DNA from: Halanaerobiales bacterium
Lineage (GTDB): Bacteria > Bacillota_F > Halanaerobiia > Halanaerobiales > DTU029
Assembly (NCBI GenBank): GCA_016278415.1
Contig: JADQBV010000231.1
Coordinates: 1-63,837, forward strand
Reading direction: 5' to 3'
Length of the DNA: 63,837 nucleotides
Position 1 is the stretch's first letter. Each line of letters begins with the position of its first letter. Below are positions 1-9,041 of the stretch, in pieces. The position numbers were made by a program, and so were the translations under genes. The notes beneath the pieces are model-generated. The model saw nothing but the letters and a program-made list of their open reading frames with translations, did not search any database and was not told the origin of the DNA.

Positions 1-865
1 GACCTACACTTGTTGTAGTGTAAACTATTTGACCACTTTCATTAAAATAATAACCCAGAGCCTCAGCAACAGCCCCATTTTCTATTAGCTTATCTATCTG
101 CTCACTAGACATATCCCTTCTACCCGCCATAACCTCTGCACTACCAACACCATGTAGTAATATATTAGCTTTTTTTAGACTCTTTAATACTCGTTGAATA
201 GAAGGCTCAGCTATAATTCTGTCCACATTTTCTTCTTTTATTGAATCTGGTATATGTAATAATTGGTACTTACCACCTAATTTTTTTGCAAGTGTTGATG
301 CTATAGTATTTGCCTGAATCTCAACCTCTTCACCCAATCCCCCACGCCCTGGAATAACTGTAACATCTAAAGGCTTATCCCTTTCCTGCATGGCATAGGC
401 AACTTGAGCAAGGGTAAACCCACCTGTAACTGCCAATATATCACCATCTTTAAGCATCTTTTTAAGTAGCCGAGCGGTAAAACGACCAATCTCCTGTACT
501 ATAGTAGAATGCTCCAAATTACCAGGGACTATGAATACATCATCTAATTCTAAAAGTTCTTTAAGTTGATCTTCCAATATTTTTATTCCCTTTACCTCTT
601 TTATGTATTTATCTAACTCGGGTAAAAATCCTAAACCAGTCTCAGTAATTACAGCCCCAGCCCGGGAGATATTTATTAATCCTCTTCTATGTAAAAAATC
701 CAGTTCTTTTCTAACAGTTCTTTCACTTAAATTTATTTTTTCTGCCAAAATCCTACGACCAATAGGTTGATTATAATATATATTACGAAGTATAGTATAC
801 CTATTTTCTGCTTTAGATATTAATTCAGGAACTATTTTTTCCTGTATCTTAAAAAGGTATTCCAC
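1..865 (-). CDS. cggR: Central glycolytic genes regulator CggR (SorC family), 3'-truncated by window edge
   Basis: My own translation of the minus strand is open from 865 to the window edge. It has an N-terminal winged-helix DNA-binding region (around residues 15-65, containing QPIGRR and SERTVRKELDFL) followed by a SorC-type sugar-binding domain with the motifs VTGG, PGRGGLGE, QANTIA, LHGVGSAE and EALGYYFN. These match the B. subtilis CggR pattern closely. In that family the protein represses the gap operon and is released by fructose-1,6-bisphosphate. I chose the GTG at 865 because AAAGGGAG lies 7 nt upstream; the in-frame GTG at 871 is too close to it. The gap-pgk-tpi genes expected downstream would lie beyond the left edge. 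CggR is a firm call; the effector is inferred from the family. Confidence 0.93.
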   Translation of the reverse strand, partial: MEYLFKIQEKIVPELISKAENRYTILRNIYYNQPIGRRILAEKINLSERTVRKELDFLHRRGLINISRAGAVITETGLGFLPELDKYIKEVKGIKILEDQLKELLELDDVFIVPGNLEHSTIVQEIGRFTARLLKKMLKDGDILAVTGGFTLAQVAYAMQERDKPLDVTVIPGRGGLGEEVEIQANTIASTLAKKLGGKYQLLHIPDSIKEENVDRIIAEPSIQRVLKSLKKANILLHGVGSAEVMAGRRDMSSEQIDKLIENGAVAEALGYYFNESGQIVYTTTSVG

Positions 866-885
866 ATTCACACTCCCTTTATGCG

Positions 886-926
886 GGTCCGTTTTCGTCC
901 CATTGGAACAAATGTGTCCCGATGTC
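886..926 (-). promoter_or_regulatory. Putative CggR operator upstream of cggR
   Basis: On the minus strand, CGGGAC (921-916) is followed six bases later by GTTC, and a second GGGAC block (901-897) is followed six bases later by GGAC. The two GGGAC boxes are about two helical turns apart. This resembles the known bipartite CggR operator, CGGGAC-N6-TGTC repeated with N4 between. The second box lacks its first C and both TGTC parts are imperfect. It sits 21-61 nt before the cggR start, which suggests autoregulation. Confidence 0.6.
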
Positions 927-1040
927 TAAAAAAAATATATTCCAAAATTATCTATTCCTCTTACCACTATATTATATTCTATATATAAACTAAAATTCCT
1001 CTTTTTAAATTAATTTTTTTTGAGAAATGTATACTATTTA

Positions 1041-1198
1041 CATGAATGAAGTGCAGCAAATTTTCTTTTAAATTACGCATTAATAATTTACTGCCCTCTT
1101 CTTTCTTAAACGCATTGTTGAGGCCAGTACTACCGAATCGACTTGGGTCGTAGAAATTAGGCCATCGAGGCCGTCATAGCAAAATTGTCGGACGTTTC
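1041..1198. repeat. Modular intergenic repeat, copy A
   Basis: The outer parts (1041-1090 and 1151-1198) match the sequence at 31548-31644, including the shared block GGCCATCGAGGCCGTCATAG. The middle (1091-1150) instead matches the core of the element at 27229-27287, sharing GCCAGTA and CGAATCGACTTG. The copy fills the space between whiA and cggR. It contains no gene I can support. It appears to be a core module inserted into, or recombined with, a second repeat module. Confidence 0.7.
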
Positions 1199-1230
1199 CC
1201 AACACCAGAAAAAAAACCGATTCCTGTTGC

Positions 1231-2151
1231 TCACCTAAGTTTGTCAGCAATTTTCTTAATACGCCGTATTCTATGGTTTACTCCTGATTTGCTTATATTT
1301 GGTATTAATAAATTCCCTAATTCCTTTAAACTAGCATATGGGTTTTCTTTTCTTAATAACGCTATTTCTCTTAATCCCTTTGAAAGAGATTTCAGGCCCT
1401 TTGTTCGTTCTATTAATCTAATATCTTCCAACTGCAACCTGGCTGCTTCAATGGTTTTATCCAGATTAGCTGTTTCAAAATTTACTTTCCTATTAGTATC
1501 ATTCCTAAGGCTTTTCATAATATATTTATCTTCCATTTTAAGTAAAGCCTTATGTGCACCGATTATATTTAAAATAGTAGTTATGTCTTCAAAGTTTTTT
1601 AAATAGACTATGTGTTTGTTATTATGTTCAGTCAGATGTGCCTTGATATCAAACATAGATATTAATCTAATTAAATCATCAGCAAAACTTATGTGCTCAC
1701 ATCTAAACTCTAGATGATACTCACTATTAGGTTTATTTACTGAGCCACCACCAAGAAAAGCACCTCTTATATAGGCACGCTGACAACTACGATTATTAAT
1801 AAACTCATCTTTAATCTTAAATATTAAATTCCTGTCCTCATCCAATAAACCTAAAGCATATAGAAAATCATCCAGGCCAGGCTGAGGAACCAGATATAAT
1901 TCGTAAATATTATGTTTAATATGGAAGTGAGTATCTTTTCTAACCATTATCTGCATATCAAGATTAAACTTGTCTTTAATAAGAGAATATATTTTACGAG
2001 CAAGGTCCCCTAAATAGATTTTAATCCTTAGTGCCAACCTTTTATTACTAATCTGAATAGAACCGTCCATCCGTATTAATGCTGCAAGTTCAGGTATCTC
2101 TTCTCCCTTTATTCGGGCAATCTCATGCTTTACTTCAGCTGTAAAAGACAA
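1231..2151 (-). CDS. whiA: DNA-binding protein WhiA
   Basis: The protein is 306 residues, normal for WhiA. It has an N-terminal LAGLIDADG-homing-endonuclease-like fold (ALIRMDGS, GAFLGGGSV) and a C-terminal helix-turn-helix around residues 250-306 (LREIALLRKENP, SKSGVNHRIRRI). In Firmicutes WhiA binds DNA and influences cell division and chromosome segregation; in Actinobacteria it controls sporulation septation. The start is a TTG four nt after the yvcK stop, with AGGTGA just upstream inside the end of yvcK, so translation is probably coupled. The order rapZ-yvcK-whiA is conserved in Gram-positive bacteria and supports the call. Confidence 0.95.
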   Translation of the reverse strand: MSFTAEVKHEIARIKGEEIPELAALIRMDGSIQISNKRLALRIKIYLGDLARKIYSLIKDKFNLDMQIMVRKDTHFHIKHNIYELYLVPQPGLDDFLYALGLLDEDRNLIFKIKDEFINNRSCQRAYIRGAFLGGGSVNKPNSEYHLEFRCEHISFADDLIRLISMFDIKAHLTEHNNKHIVYLKNFEDITTILNIIGAHKALLKMEDKYIMKSLRNDTNRKVNFETANLDKTIEAARLQLEDIRLIERTKGLKSLSKGLREIALLRKENPYASLKELGNLLIPNISKSGVNHRIRRIKKIADKLR

Positions 2152-2155
2152 AAAA

Positions 2156-3433
2156 TCACCTACTCCCTAAAATACTAAAAATTATTTTTGCTAGTTCATC
2201 TGGGTCATGTCGAATATAGCCCTGCTCAGACAATAAGTTCTCTTCAATTATATTTATTCCCATATCTTTTATTTCCTTTTTGTCAACATTGACCCTAAAA
2301 GCACCCTCTTCTTTATATTTCAGAATGAGGTTTTCAGATCCCTCTTCCTTATTTACGATAACATAGTTAAATAGTCCCCCACCACTGTGTTTATTTATGG
2401 CTTTAATGTGGTCACTAACGGAATAGCCCGTAGTCTCGCCCGCTTGTGTCATTACATTTGTAACATAGATTTTAATAGCATTACTTTTCCTAATCTCCTC
2501 AGCTATACCTTCAACTAATAAATTAGGAATAATGCTGGTATATAGACTTCCAGGACCAATTATAATAAGCTCTGCCTCTCTTATGGCCTTTAAAGCATCT
2601 GTAGTTGGTTGACAGGAGCTGGGTTCTAAAAATACCTCTTCGATTTGTTTATCAAAATCAGGTATTACCGACTCCCCCATCTGTCTTGTTTTGTCAGTAT
2701 AGATAGCTCCAAGATGAACATCTTCATTAGTTGCAGGCAAGACCTTACCCCTAATGGCTAAAACCTTGCTTGATTCCTTGATAGCCTCCTCAAAATCACC
2801 TAATATATCGGTTAATGAAGCTATAAATAGATTTCCAAAGCTATGACCTTCTAAATGGCCATCAGAATTGAATCGGTATTGGAACAATTCCTGCATTAAA
2901 GGCTCTGTTTCAGCTAAAGCCACTAAGCAGTTCCTGATATCTCCTGGTGGCAACATGCCTAATTCATCTCTTAATTTCCCAGAACTGCCACCATCATCAG
3001 CAACTGTAACAATTGCTGTTATATTACTAGTATGTTTCTTTAAACCCCTGAGTATGTTTGACAGGCCTGTTCCCCCACCCATGGCAACAACACGAGGGCC
3101 TTTTTCTAATAACTTTTTTTCATATAATTTATCTACAAACTCATGTGATTCCAGTTGGTAGAATTTCCTTAAAGCACTACGTAGTGAATAATTAATTGCT
3201 AATATACCAGCTAATATTAATATAATGGCAATGACTATATCAATACCATATGAGATACGTCCTAGTATTGGTGAGAGAAACTGAATAATCTTAGCCTCTA
3301 ATTGACTTAATACCTGAAAGTCTATTAATATTGACAAACCAGCACTTATAAGAACAAGGGCAAGTGTTAATAAAAAAACCCATCTTTTTATACCAATACC
3401 TGGGTATAACCATTTTTTTAGTTTAAATTTCAT
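2156..3433 (-). CDS. yvcK: YvcK/GlmR family gluconeogenesis factor, membrane-anchored form
   Basis: The protein is 425 residues, with two predicted membrane segments at about residues 17-37 and 57-80. A YvcK (CofD-like) domain follows, beginning at VVAMGGGTGLSNILRGL and containing TVADDGGSSGKLR, PPGDIRNCL and GPGSLYTSI. In B. subtilis this family binds UDP-GlcNAc, activates GlmS and links carbon flux to cell-wall precursor synthesis. The N-terminal membrane anchor is absent from the Bacillus protein but common in clostridial ones. It sits between rapZ and whiA in a single-direction block. Confidence 0.94.
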   Translation of the reverse strand: MKFKLKKWLYPGIGIKRWVFLLTLALVLISAGLSILIDFQVLSQLEAKIIQFLSPILGRISYGIDIVIAIILILAGILAINYSLRSALRKFYQLESHEFVDKLYEKKLLEKGPRVVAMGGGTGLSNILRGLKKHTSNITAIVTVADDGGSSGKLRDELGMLPPGDIRNCLVALAETEPLMQELFQYRFNSDGHLEGHSFGNLFIASLTDILGDFEEAIKESSKVLAIRGKVLPATNEDVHLGAIYTDKTRQMGESVIPDFDKQIEEVFLEPSSCQPTTDALKAIREAELIIIGPGSLYTSIIPNLLVEGIAEEIRKSNAIKIYVTNVMTQAGETTGYSVSDHIKAINKHSGGGLFNYVIVNKEEGSENLILKYKEEGAFRVNVDKKEIKDMGINIIEENLLSEQGYIRHDPDELAKIIFSILGSR

Positions 3434-3569
3434 AAATTATCCTTCTCCAGTTTTCTTTGTTTATTTTATAATTAAGCGTCCTGCATAATTAATAATGTAA
3501 ACACCCCCATCCAAATCACAATTATAGATTTCTATGAGGCATTATTATTAATAAAAACTGTATGAATAT

Positions 3570-4421
3570 TTACTTATGAATATCTTTATGTTCAACTATA
3601 ACCCGATATCCCTTTTTCAATAGATAATCTTTCAATTTAATTGCTGTTGTTACAGAACGGTGTTTTCCACCTGTACAACCAATTGCCAACATCAAATGAC
3701 TTTTTCCTTCTTTTTTATACTCTGGTAATAAGAACTCAATAAGATCAAAGAATTTCTTATAAAACTTTTCAGTTATAGGCCATTTTAAAACATAATCCTG
3801 TACCACCTGTTCTTCCCCAGTATGCTCCTTAAGAGAGCTTACATAATATGGATTAGGTAGGAACCTTACATCAAATACCATATCCGCATCCATAGGTATC
3901 CCATATTTATAACCAAATGAAATTATTGATACAGACATAGAATTTTTATCTATCTGATGAAAAGAATAAATACGTTTTAGTTCATTATATAATTCCTTTG
4001 TTAGTAATTTTGATGTATCTATAATTTTATTGGCCTTACCTCGCATTTCCTCTAATAAACCTCTTTCTTTTAATATAGCATCTAAAACCCGTCCCTCTTT
4101 ATCAAGGGGGTGTTTTCTACGAGTTTCCTTATAGCGACGAATTAAGGACTCATCAGAGGCCTCAAGAAAGAGTATCTCATAATTTAAACCCTTTTTATCT
4201 AATTTTGATAATTCTCCAAAAAGGGCATTAAAGAACTCCCTTCCCCTTATATCTATAACTATAGCTATCTTTTTTAGTTCTGAGTGTCTGCATAACTCTG
4301 CGAATTTATTTAAGAAAGCTGGGGGTAGATTGTCAATACAAAAAAAGCCCATATCTTCAAAAAAATCAAGAGCAACAGACTTTCCAGCTCCAGACATTCC
4401 AGTTATTATTAAAAATTCCAT
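3570..4421 (-). CDS. rapZ: RNase adapter / nucleotide-binding protein RapZ (YvcJ)
   Basis: The protein is 283 residues from the ATG at 4421, which is preceded by GGAGAGGAG at good spacing. An upstream in-frame TTG at 4439 overlaps that ribosome-binding site and is unlikely. Walker A is GMSGAGKS near the N-terminus, DIRG lies mid-protein, and the C-terminus has the family motif GCTGGKHRSV. In E. coli RapZ guides RNase E to the GlmZ small RNA; in Bacillus YvcJ binds and hydrolyses nucleotides and affects competence. It is followed by yvcK and whiA after a 136-bp gap. Confidence 0.95.
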   Translation of the reverse strand: MEFLIITGMSGAGKSVALDFFEDMGFFCIDNLPPAFLNKFAELCRHSELKKIAIVIDIRGREFFNALFGELSKLDKKGLNYEILFLEASDESLIRRYKETRRKHPLDKEGRVLDAILKERGLLEEMRGKANKIIDTSKLLTKELYNELKRIYSFHQIDKNSMSVSIISFGYKYGIPMDADMVFDVRFLPNPYYVSSLKEHTGEEQVVQDYVLKWPITEKFYKKFFDLIEFLLPEYKKEGKSHLMLAIGCTGGKHRSVTTAIKLKDYLLKKGYRVIVEHKDIHK

Positions 4422-4773
4422 GATTAGACTCCTCTCCAAAGCCTCTTAAACAAATACTAATTAGTATATATTATTACACCTTCTTGCCATATTGATCAGA
4501 CAATTTTCTATACTTTAAGATATATTAATGCTTATCCTTATTTTATAATAATAAATGAGAAAAGTAAACAAGGTACAATTTACGCCCTTGACTTTACTCC
4601 CCATAATATATTTACCGAAATAATACTCTACTATAATCATATTCGCTCTTTAATAAAAAATTATACCAATAAGGTAAAAATGTTATTTTCTATTGAAAAG
4701 TATCTTTGTCCATTGCCTTTTTTTCTAAAAATTTAACCCAAAATATCTTATAAATATTAAACACAAAAGTATT
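4422..4773. other. Intergenic region, no feature recognised
   Basis: This is about 350 bases of very AT-rich sequence between rapZ and the lipid kinase gene. I see no convincing reading frame, strong hairpin or RNA gene. It must hold the promoter of the rapZ-yvcK-whiA block, but I cannot place consensus boxes with confidence. Confidence 0.5.
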
Positions 4774-5703
4774 CTATACATAGACTGGTAATATATTTTC
4801 TAACAATAAAAACTTGGCAGGTAATATCCCCACAGATTCCCCATCAAGCTCAAGTTCTGATATCTCACCATCTTTAATTTGCAAGAGTATAACCTTCCCC
4901 GTTATTGAATCTACCAGGGGATGACTTAAGTGAGTACCTTTATAAGCCTTAATAAGATTTATGATTATCTGTAATTTATTAAAATTCTTAAGTAATACAA
5001 TATTAAGACTGCCACTCTGTAGCTCGGCTTCTGGTGCAATCTGTATACCACCACCAAAAAATTTGCCATTAGCAATCATCACACTATTTAGATATTGATT
5101 ATATTTTTCCTCTTTATCAATTATAACCCTAATCTTTTTATTTTTATGTGTAAATAAAGTCCGTAAAATCCCTAGCAAAAATGTTAAAAAGCCCCCTAGT
5201 AATTTTGAACTCTCATTAACTAATTTTGCAGTATCAGCACCAATTCCTGTATCAGCAAGATTAGCAAAAAACCGTTCTTCTTCTATTCCCTGATGATTTT
5301 GAAAGGACACTTTACCAAGATCTACTAGTTTCACTTCCTTACGATGAATTATATCCACAATATCCTCAACCCTATTACTAATACCTAGACTCCGAATATA
5401 ATCACAACCTGTGCCTTGAGAAAATACTATTAATCTTATTTCATCACTTAAGATTTTATTATCTTTATATAAACCATTAACTACTTCATTTATAGTACCA
5501 TCTCCACCTACAGCCATGATCTTACGATAACCCCTTGATATTACTTCACGGGTTAACTCTGTAGCGTGTCCCGGATACTGTGTAATTTCTTTCTCAAGTA
5601 CTATTCCTTGTTCTTGAAAATATCTTTCATATCTCGGCCAGACTTTAGCTGTTTTCCCATTTGAAGATACAGGGTTAATAATTGCCATAATCTTCTGCTC
5701 CAT
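4774..5703 (-). CDS. YegS/BmrU-type diacylglycerol/lipid kinase
   Basis: The protein is 309 residues and matches the diacylglycerol-kinase catalytic family: an N-terminal INPVSSNGK, the nucleotide-binding motif AVGGDGTINEVVNGL at about residues 63-77, GTGCDYIRSLGI, and a C-terminal beta-rich part with LDGE. The family phosphorylates diacylglycerol or related lipids (DgkB) at the membrane with ATP. It is a monocistronic gene on the minus strand. The exact lipid substrate cannot be read from sequence. Confidence 0.88.
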   Translation of the reverse strand: MEQKIMAIINPVSSNGKTAKVWPRYERYFQEQGIVLEKEITQYPGHATELTREVISRGYRKIMAVGGDGTINEVVNGLYKDNKILSDEIRLIVFSQGTGCDYIRSLGISNRVEDIVDIIHRKEVKLVDLGKVSFQNHQGIEEERFFANLADTGIGADTAKLVNESSKLLGGFLTFLLGILRTLFTHKNKKIRVIIDKEEKYNQYLNSVMIANGKFFGGGIQIAPEAELQSGSLNIVLLKNFNKLQIIINLIKAYKGTHLSHPLVDSITGKVILLQIKDGEISELELDGESVGILPAKFLLLENILPVYV

Positions 5704-5822
5704 AGTATCATAACCTTTCTATTTTATCCGATAGTTAATTTCACTAAGATTGAATAGGGCATAACATTAGGTCAGCCTTTAGGGTTATAATTCTACAAAA
5801 ACTACTAATATTCCTGCTTATT

Positions 5823-5856
5823 AAAAAACTCCCATGATTTTCAAACCATGAGAGTT
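5823..5856 (-). terminator. Rho-independent terminator after the NifX/MinD cluster
   Basis: AACTCCCATG (5827-5836) pairs with CATGAGAGTT (5847-5856) with one mismatch, and the minus strand then runs into six Ts. It lies about 70 nt past the stop of the NifX-like gene at 5929. Confidence 0.8.
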
Positions 5857-5928
5857 AATCTACATATTTGTTTAGTATTCAGTCTTTTGCCTTGATACTT
5901 GTTACATTTCTAAAGAATTTTAAGGCAA

Positions 5929-6261
5929 TTAGTGGTCACATATATTTTCTTCAGTTACTAACTTACCACTTAAATACTGTTCTACAACATCATCCAGTGA
6001 TCCACTGGCACCAGTGATTACTTCAATATCATTTTGCTTAAATAGATTAATAGCCCTTGTACCCATACCACCTGCTATTATACAATTAACCCCTTGTTCA
6101 TTTAAAAAACCAGGTAAAAAATCCGGCCTATGACCTGGGTTCTCTACAAACTCCCTTTCTTTTATATCTGCACCTTCTACAGTAAGAATATAAAATTGTG
6201 GACAGTGTCCAAAATGCTGTGAAACCTCTTTCCCATCAGTTGGTATTGCAATATTCTTCAT
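5929..6261 (-). CDS. NifX/NifB-type dinitrogenase iron-molybdenum cofactor domain protein
   Basis: The protein is 110 residues from the ATG at 6261, preceded by GGGGGT. It is a single NifX-like domain with MKNIAIPTDGKEVSQHFGHC at the N-terminus and the family's IIAGGMGTRAINLF motif. This ribonuclease-H-like fold binds iron-sulfur or FeMo-cofactor precursors in NifX, NafY and the NifB tail. Outside nif clusters such proteins accompany MinD-type ATPases, and their role is unproven. It is the last gene of the 5929-8382 cluster and is followed by a terminator. Confidence 0.85.
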   Translation of the reverse strand: MKNIAIPTDGKEVSQHFGHCPQFYILTVEGADIKEREFVENPGHRPDFLPGFLNEQGVNCIIAGGMGTRAINLFKQNDIEVITGASGSLDDVVEQYLSGKLVTEENICDH

Positions 6262-6296
6262 AATATCTACCCCCATTTTATTTTTTTAATTAATAC

Positions 6297-7166
6297 TCAC
6301 TCATCAGCAATTATTTTTAGTAAGCGTTTCCAAATAAACTTAAGTTCATTAGCAACTTTACTTTCTGGCTCTTCTTTAACCAGTAGCTTCCCTTCTCTTA
6401 ATACATGGTTTACTAAAGAGGAAAAAGTAATCCTCCCTATTACTTCCGTACCATTATCCTCACAATACTGCTCAATTTTATTGAAAATGTCTTCATTCAA
6501 ATCATATTTGTTTATCACAACAAATGTAGTAATATTAAATAGCCTTGTTAATACTAAAACTCTTTTTAAATCAGACAATCCAGATAATGTTGGCTCAGTA
6601 ACTATCAAACTATAATCTGCCCCTTTCAAAGACGCAACTACTGGACATCCAATACCAGGTGACCCATCAATTAAAATTATTTTTTTATCTTCCTTCTCAG
6701 CTATTTCATCTGACAAATCCCTGACTTTACTAACTAATTTCCCTGAGTTTTCCCCTCCTGCATTGAGACGGGCATGTACCATAGGACCATAATCTGTCTG
6801 AGAAATATATATATGTCCTGTTTCCTGCTCTTCTAGGCTAAATGCTCCTTCAGGACACATAGCAACACAAACACCACAGCCATCACACCTTATTGGATTA
6901 ATCTCAAATTCTGCTGTCACAGCATTAAATCTACAAACCTCCAAACAAATACCACAAGATATACATCTATTTTGGTCTTTTATGGCTATTTTAGCACTCT
7001 TAAACACCCTATCATCCACTATCGCTGGTTGTAATAGCAAATACATGTTAGGTGCATCTACATCACAATCAGCCAATACTAAATTATCCGCTAAAGCAGC
7101 TAGATTTGAAACCACAGTAGTCTTTCCTGTACCACCCTTACCACTTATGACAGTGATTTTCTTCAA
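6297..7166 (-). CDS. MinD-superfamily P-loop ATPase with inserted two-[4Fe-4S] ferredoxin domain (I)
   Basis: The protein is 289 residues. The deviant Walker A is GKGGTGKTT at residues 9-17. A ferredoxin insert carries Cys68, 71, 74, 78 and Cys94, 97, 100, 104, giving two CxxCxxCxxxC sets. The ATPase fold then resumes with IDGSPGIGCPV and VTEPTLSGLSDL. The family is related to Mrp/NBP35 scaffold ATPases and is common in anaerobes. The ferredoxin insert suggests coupling of ATP use to electron or cluster transfer, which has not been shown. It overlaps the next gene by 4 bp and so is co-translated with it. Confidence 0.9.
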   Translation of the reverse strand: MKKITVISGKGGTGKTTVVSNLAALADNLVLADCDVDAPNMYLLLQPAIVDDRVFKSAKIAIKDQNRCISCGICLEVCRFNAVTAEFEINPIRCDGCGVCVAMCPEGAFSLEEQETGHIYISQTDYGPMVHARLNAGGENSGKLVSKVRDLSDEIAEKEDKKIILIDGSPGIGCPVVASLKGADYSLIVTEPTLSGLSDLKRVLVLTRLFNITTFVVINKYDLNEDIFNKIEQYCEDNGTEVIGRITFSSLVNHVLREGKLLVKEEPESKVANELKFIWKRLLKIIADE

Positions 7167-8005
7167 CTGAGTTCCTCCTCTATCTCTTTATACATATCTA
7201 CAAACTGTTCCTTCCAGCTTGTCATTTCTTCAATAAAGGGAATTCCTGTAGAATATAGTTGGGCAATCTCCCTCATAAAAGGAATTTTCATCAATATTTT
7301 AATCCCTTCTTTTTCACAATATTTTTCAATAATATCATTATACCCTTCTTCAGACCTATTAATGATTAAAGCAAAGGGTTTATTAATATCTCGCACTACT
7401 TCAACTGCCATCTGCAGGTCATTAAGCCCAAAAGGAGTAGGCTCTGTTACTAATATACAAAAATCACTATCAATAGCTGCTTCTATTGTAGGGCAAGTAG
7501 TACCTGGCTGTGCATCAATAATCACATTTTTAGCAGGATTAATGTGTTTTTTTAACTGTTCAATTACCGGAATTGAACTCTCTTCACCAATATTTAATTC
7601 CCCCTGCCAAAATTCCAGAATATTATCACTATGATCCCATTTTATACTTCCTACCATTTTTTCTTCCTCACTTATAGCCCCTTCAGGACATATCCTGGCA
7701 CAGCCGCCACAACTATGACATATTTCTGGATATACTAATACATTATCTAGCATAATAGCCAGGGCATTATATTGACAAAAATCAATACATTTACGGCAGG
7801 CAGTACATTTGTCAGGATTAATTACAGGGATTAACCTATTTACATCCTCATGTTCTTCAGTAAAAATAGGTTTAATAAAGATATAGGAATCTGGTTCTTC
7901 TACATCAGCATCCAACAATTGGGCATTATCTATTGAAAGGGCCAGATTAGTAGAAACTGTAGTCTTTCCTGTTCCGCCCTTTCCACTTAATACAGTAATT
8001 ATCAC
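7163..8005 (-). CDS. MinD-superfamily P-loop ATPase with inserted two-[4Fe-4S] ferredoxin domain (II)
   Basis: This 280-residue paralogue of the adjacent ATPase has Walker A at residues 8-16 (GKGGTGKTT). Its cluster ligands are Cys67, 70, 73, 77 and Cys96, 99, 102, 106, and IDAQPGTTCPT is followed by VTEPTPFGLNDL. Two such ATPases side by side, flanked by NifX-like proteins, is a recurring arrangement in anaerobes, and they may form a heterodimer. The start overlaps nothing upstream; the gene follows the NifX-like gene at 8014 by 8 bp. Confidence 0.9.
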   Translation of the reverse strand: MIITVLSGKGGTGKTTVSTNLALSIDNAQLLDADVEEPDSYIFIKPIFTEEHEDVNRLIPVINPDKCTACRKCIDFCQYNALAIMLDNVLVYPEICHSCGGCARICPEGAISEEEKMVGSIKWDHSDNILEFWQGELNIGEESSIPVIEQLKKHINPAKNVIIDAQPGTTCPTIEAAIDSDFCILVTEPTPFGLNDLQMAVEVVRDINKPFALIINRSEEGYNDIIEKYCEKEGIKILMKIPFMREIAQLYSTGIPFIEEMTSWKEQFVDMYKEIEEELS

Positions 8006-8013
8006 ATTAATTC

Positions 8014-8382
8014 CTACTTAATGCCCATATGGCCGCTATTACTTGCATTGCTTAATTGCTTTAAATTGCCTTTATTATATTCCTTTACTACTTCAGCAAG
8101 TGTTCCACTATTAGAGGAATATAGCTTTATATTAGCTGCATTTAATCCATTAAAGGCTTTAGGCCCAAACTTACCCGAGATTACTACATCCACTTTCTGA
8201 TCTGCCACCAATTGAGCAGCCCCAACCCCTGCCCCGCTTGATGCCTCAGCAGCCGAATTCTCGATAAAATTTAGATCCCTACTTTCAGTATCAACTAAAG
8301 CAAAATAATTTGCACGGCCAAATCTTGGGTCAAGCTCTGATTCTAATCCCTGCTTATTTTTTGCTGTCACAATTATTTTCAT
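8014..8382 (-). CDS. NifX/NifB-type cofactor-binding domain protein
   Basis: The protein is 122 residues and is one NifX-like domain: MKIIVTAKNKQGLESELDPR at the start, FGRANYF, then a GVGAAQLVADQKVDVVISGKF-like central strand-helix unit. It is paralogous to the protein at 5929-6261 and probably starts the operon of four genes. The short C-terminal tail beyond residue 105 is not conserved in the family. The function is inferred only from the fold and neighbours: binding an iron-sulfur or metal cofactor intermediate. Confidence 0.85.
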   Translation of the reverse strand: MKIIVTAKNKQGLESELDPRFGRANYFALVDTESRDLNFIENSAAEASSGAGVGAAQLVADQKVDVVISGKFGPKAFNGLNAANIKLYSSNSGTLAEVVKEYNKGNLKQLSNASNSGHMGIK

Positions 8383-8520
8383 TATAATATCAACCCCCTA
8401 TTATGTAATTTACTAACTTACTATCTAACTTTCTTCAGAACATATTTCCATCCAATCTTAATGTCTAAGTAGTTTAAAATTCTTAATAGGATCTAAAACC
8501 ACTTTGTTTCATTGACATCA

Positions 8521-9012
8521 TTATAAAAAAGGAATGTTAGCCATGTCTATTTCACCATCGCTATTAACAAATTCTTCATCTGCATGAATATAAACAACTT
8601 TACCAACAAACATTTCATGTGAGCCAGTTTTAATAGAATCTACAATCTCACATTCTATGTTAACAGGAAAATCAATTAAAACAGGCACCTTAACCTTTTC
8701 TCCATCACGAATCTCGGATTTAATATTTTCTAATTTATTTTCATCCCGTCCACTGTGAGATCCCAAGTAATTAAAATCATCTTCATTTTTTTCTGCAACT
8801 AAATTAACTACAAATAATCCTGTTTCTTTAATCATATGATAAGAATACCGACTGGGAACAATACCCACCATAACCATAGGTGGATCATAACTACAGTTAC
8901 AAGCATAACCAACTGCTAGTGCATTATTTTCTCCATTCTTACCACGACAGGATACAGCAATTTTAACAGATGGAGCTAAGCATGACTTAAATTCTTTTAC
9001 ATTTCTTTTCAC
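8521..9012 (-). CDS. Flavin reductase family protein (FMN-binding split barrel)
   Basis: The protein is 163 residues. It resembles the flavin-reductase/NADH:FMN oxidoreductase family, with residues 14-45 covering PSVKIAVSC and PPMVMVGIVPSRYSYHMI, then GLFVVNLV and GSHEMFVGKVVYIHAD. The start is GTG at 9012 behind GGGGGTGA. Relatives bind FMN and act as redox partners in oxygen or nitric-oxide defence or in reduction of small molecules. It lies between the ATPase cluster and a fur-like gene, hinting at a shared redox or metal-stress theme. Confidence 0.85.
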   Translation of the reverse strand: MKRNVKEFKSCLAPSVKIAVSCRGKNGENNALAVGYACNCSYDPPMVMVGIVPSRYSYHMIKETGLFVVNLVAEKNEDDFNYLGSHSGRDENKLENIKSEIRDGEKVKVPVLIDFPVNIECEIVDSIKTGSHEMFVGKVVYIHADEEFVNSDGEIDMANIPFL

Positions 9013-9041
9013 GATATCACCCCCTTCTTATATTTATTATA

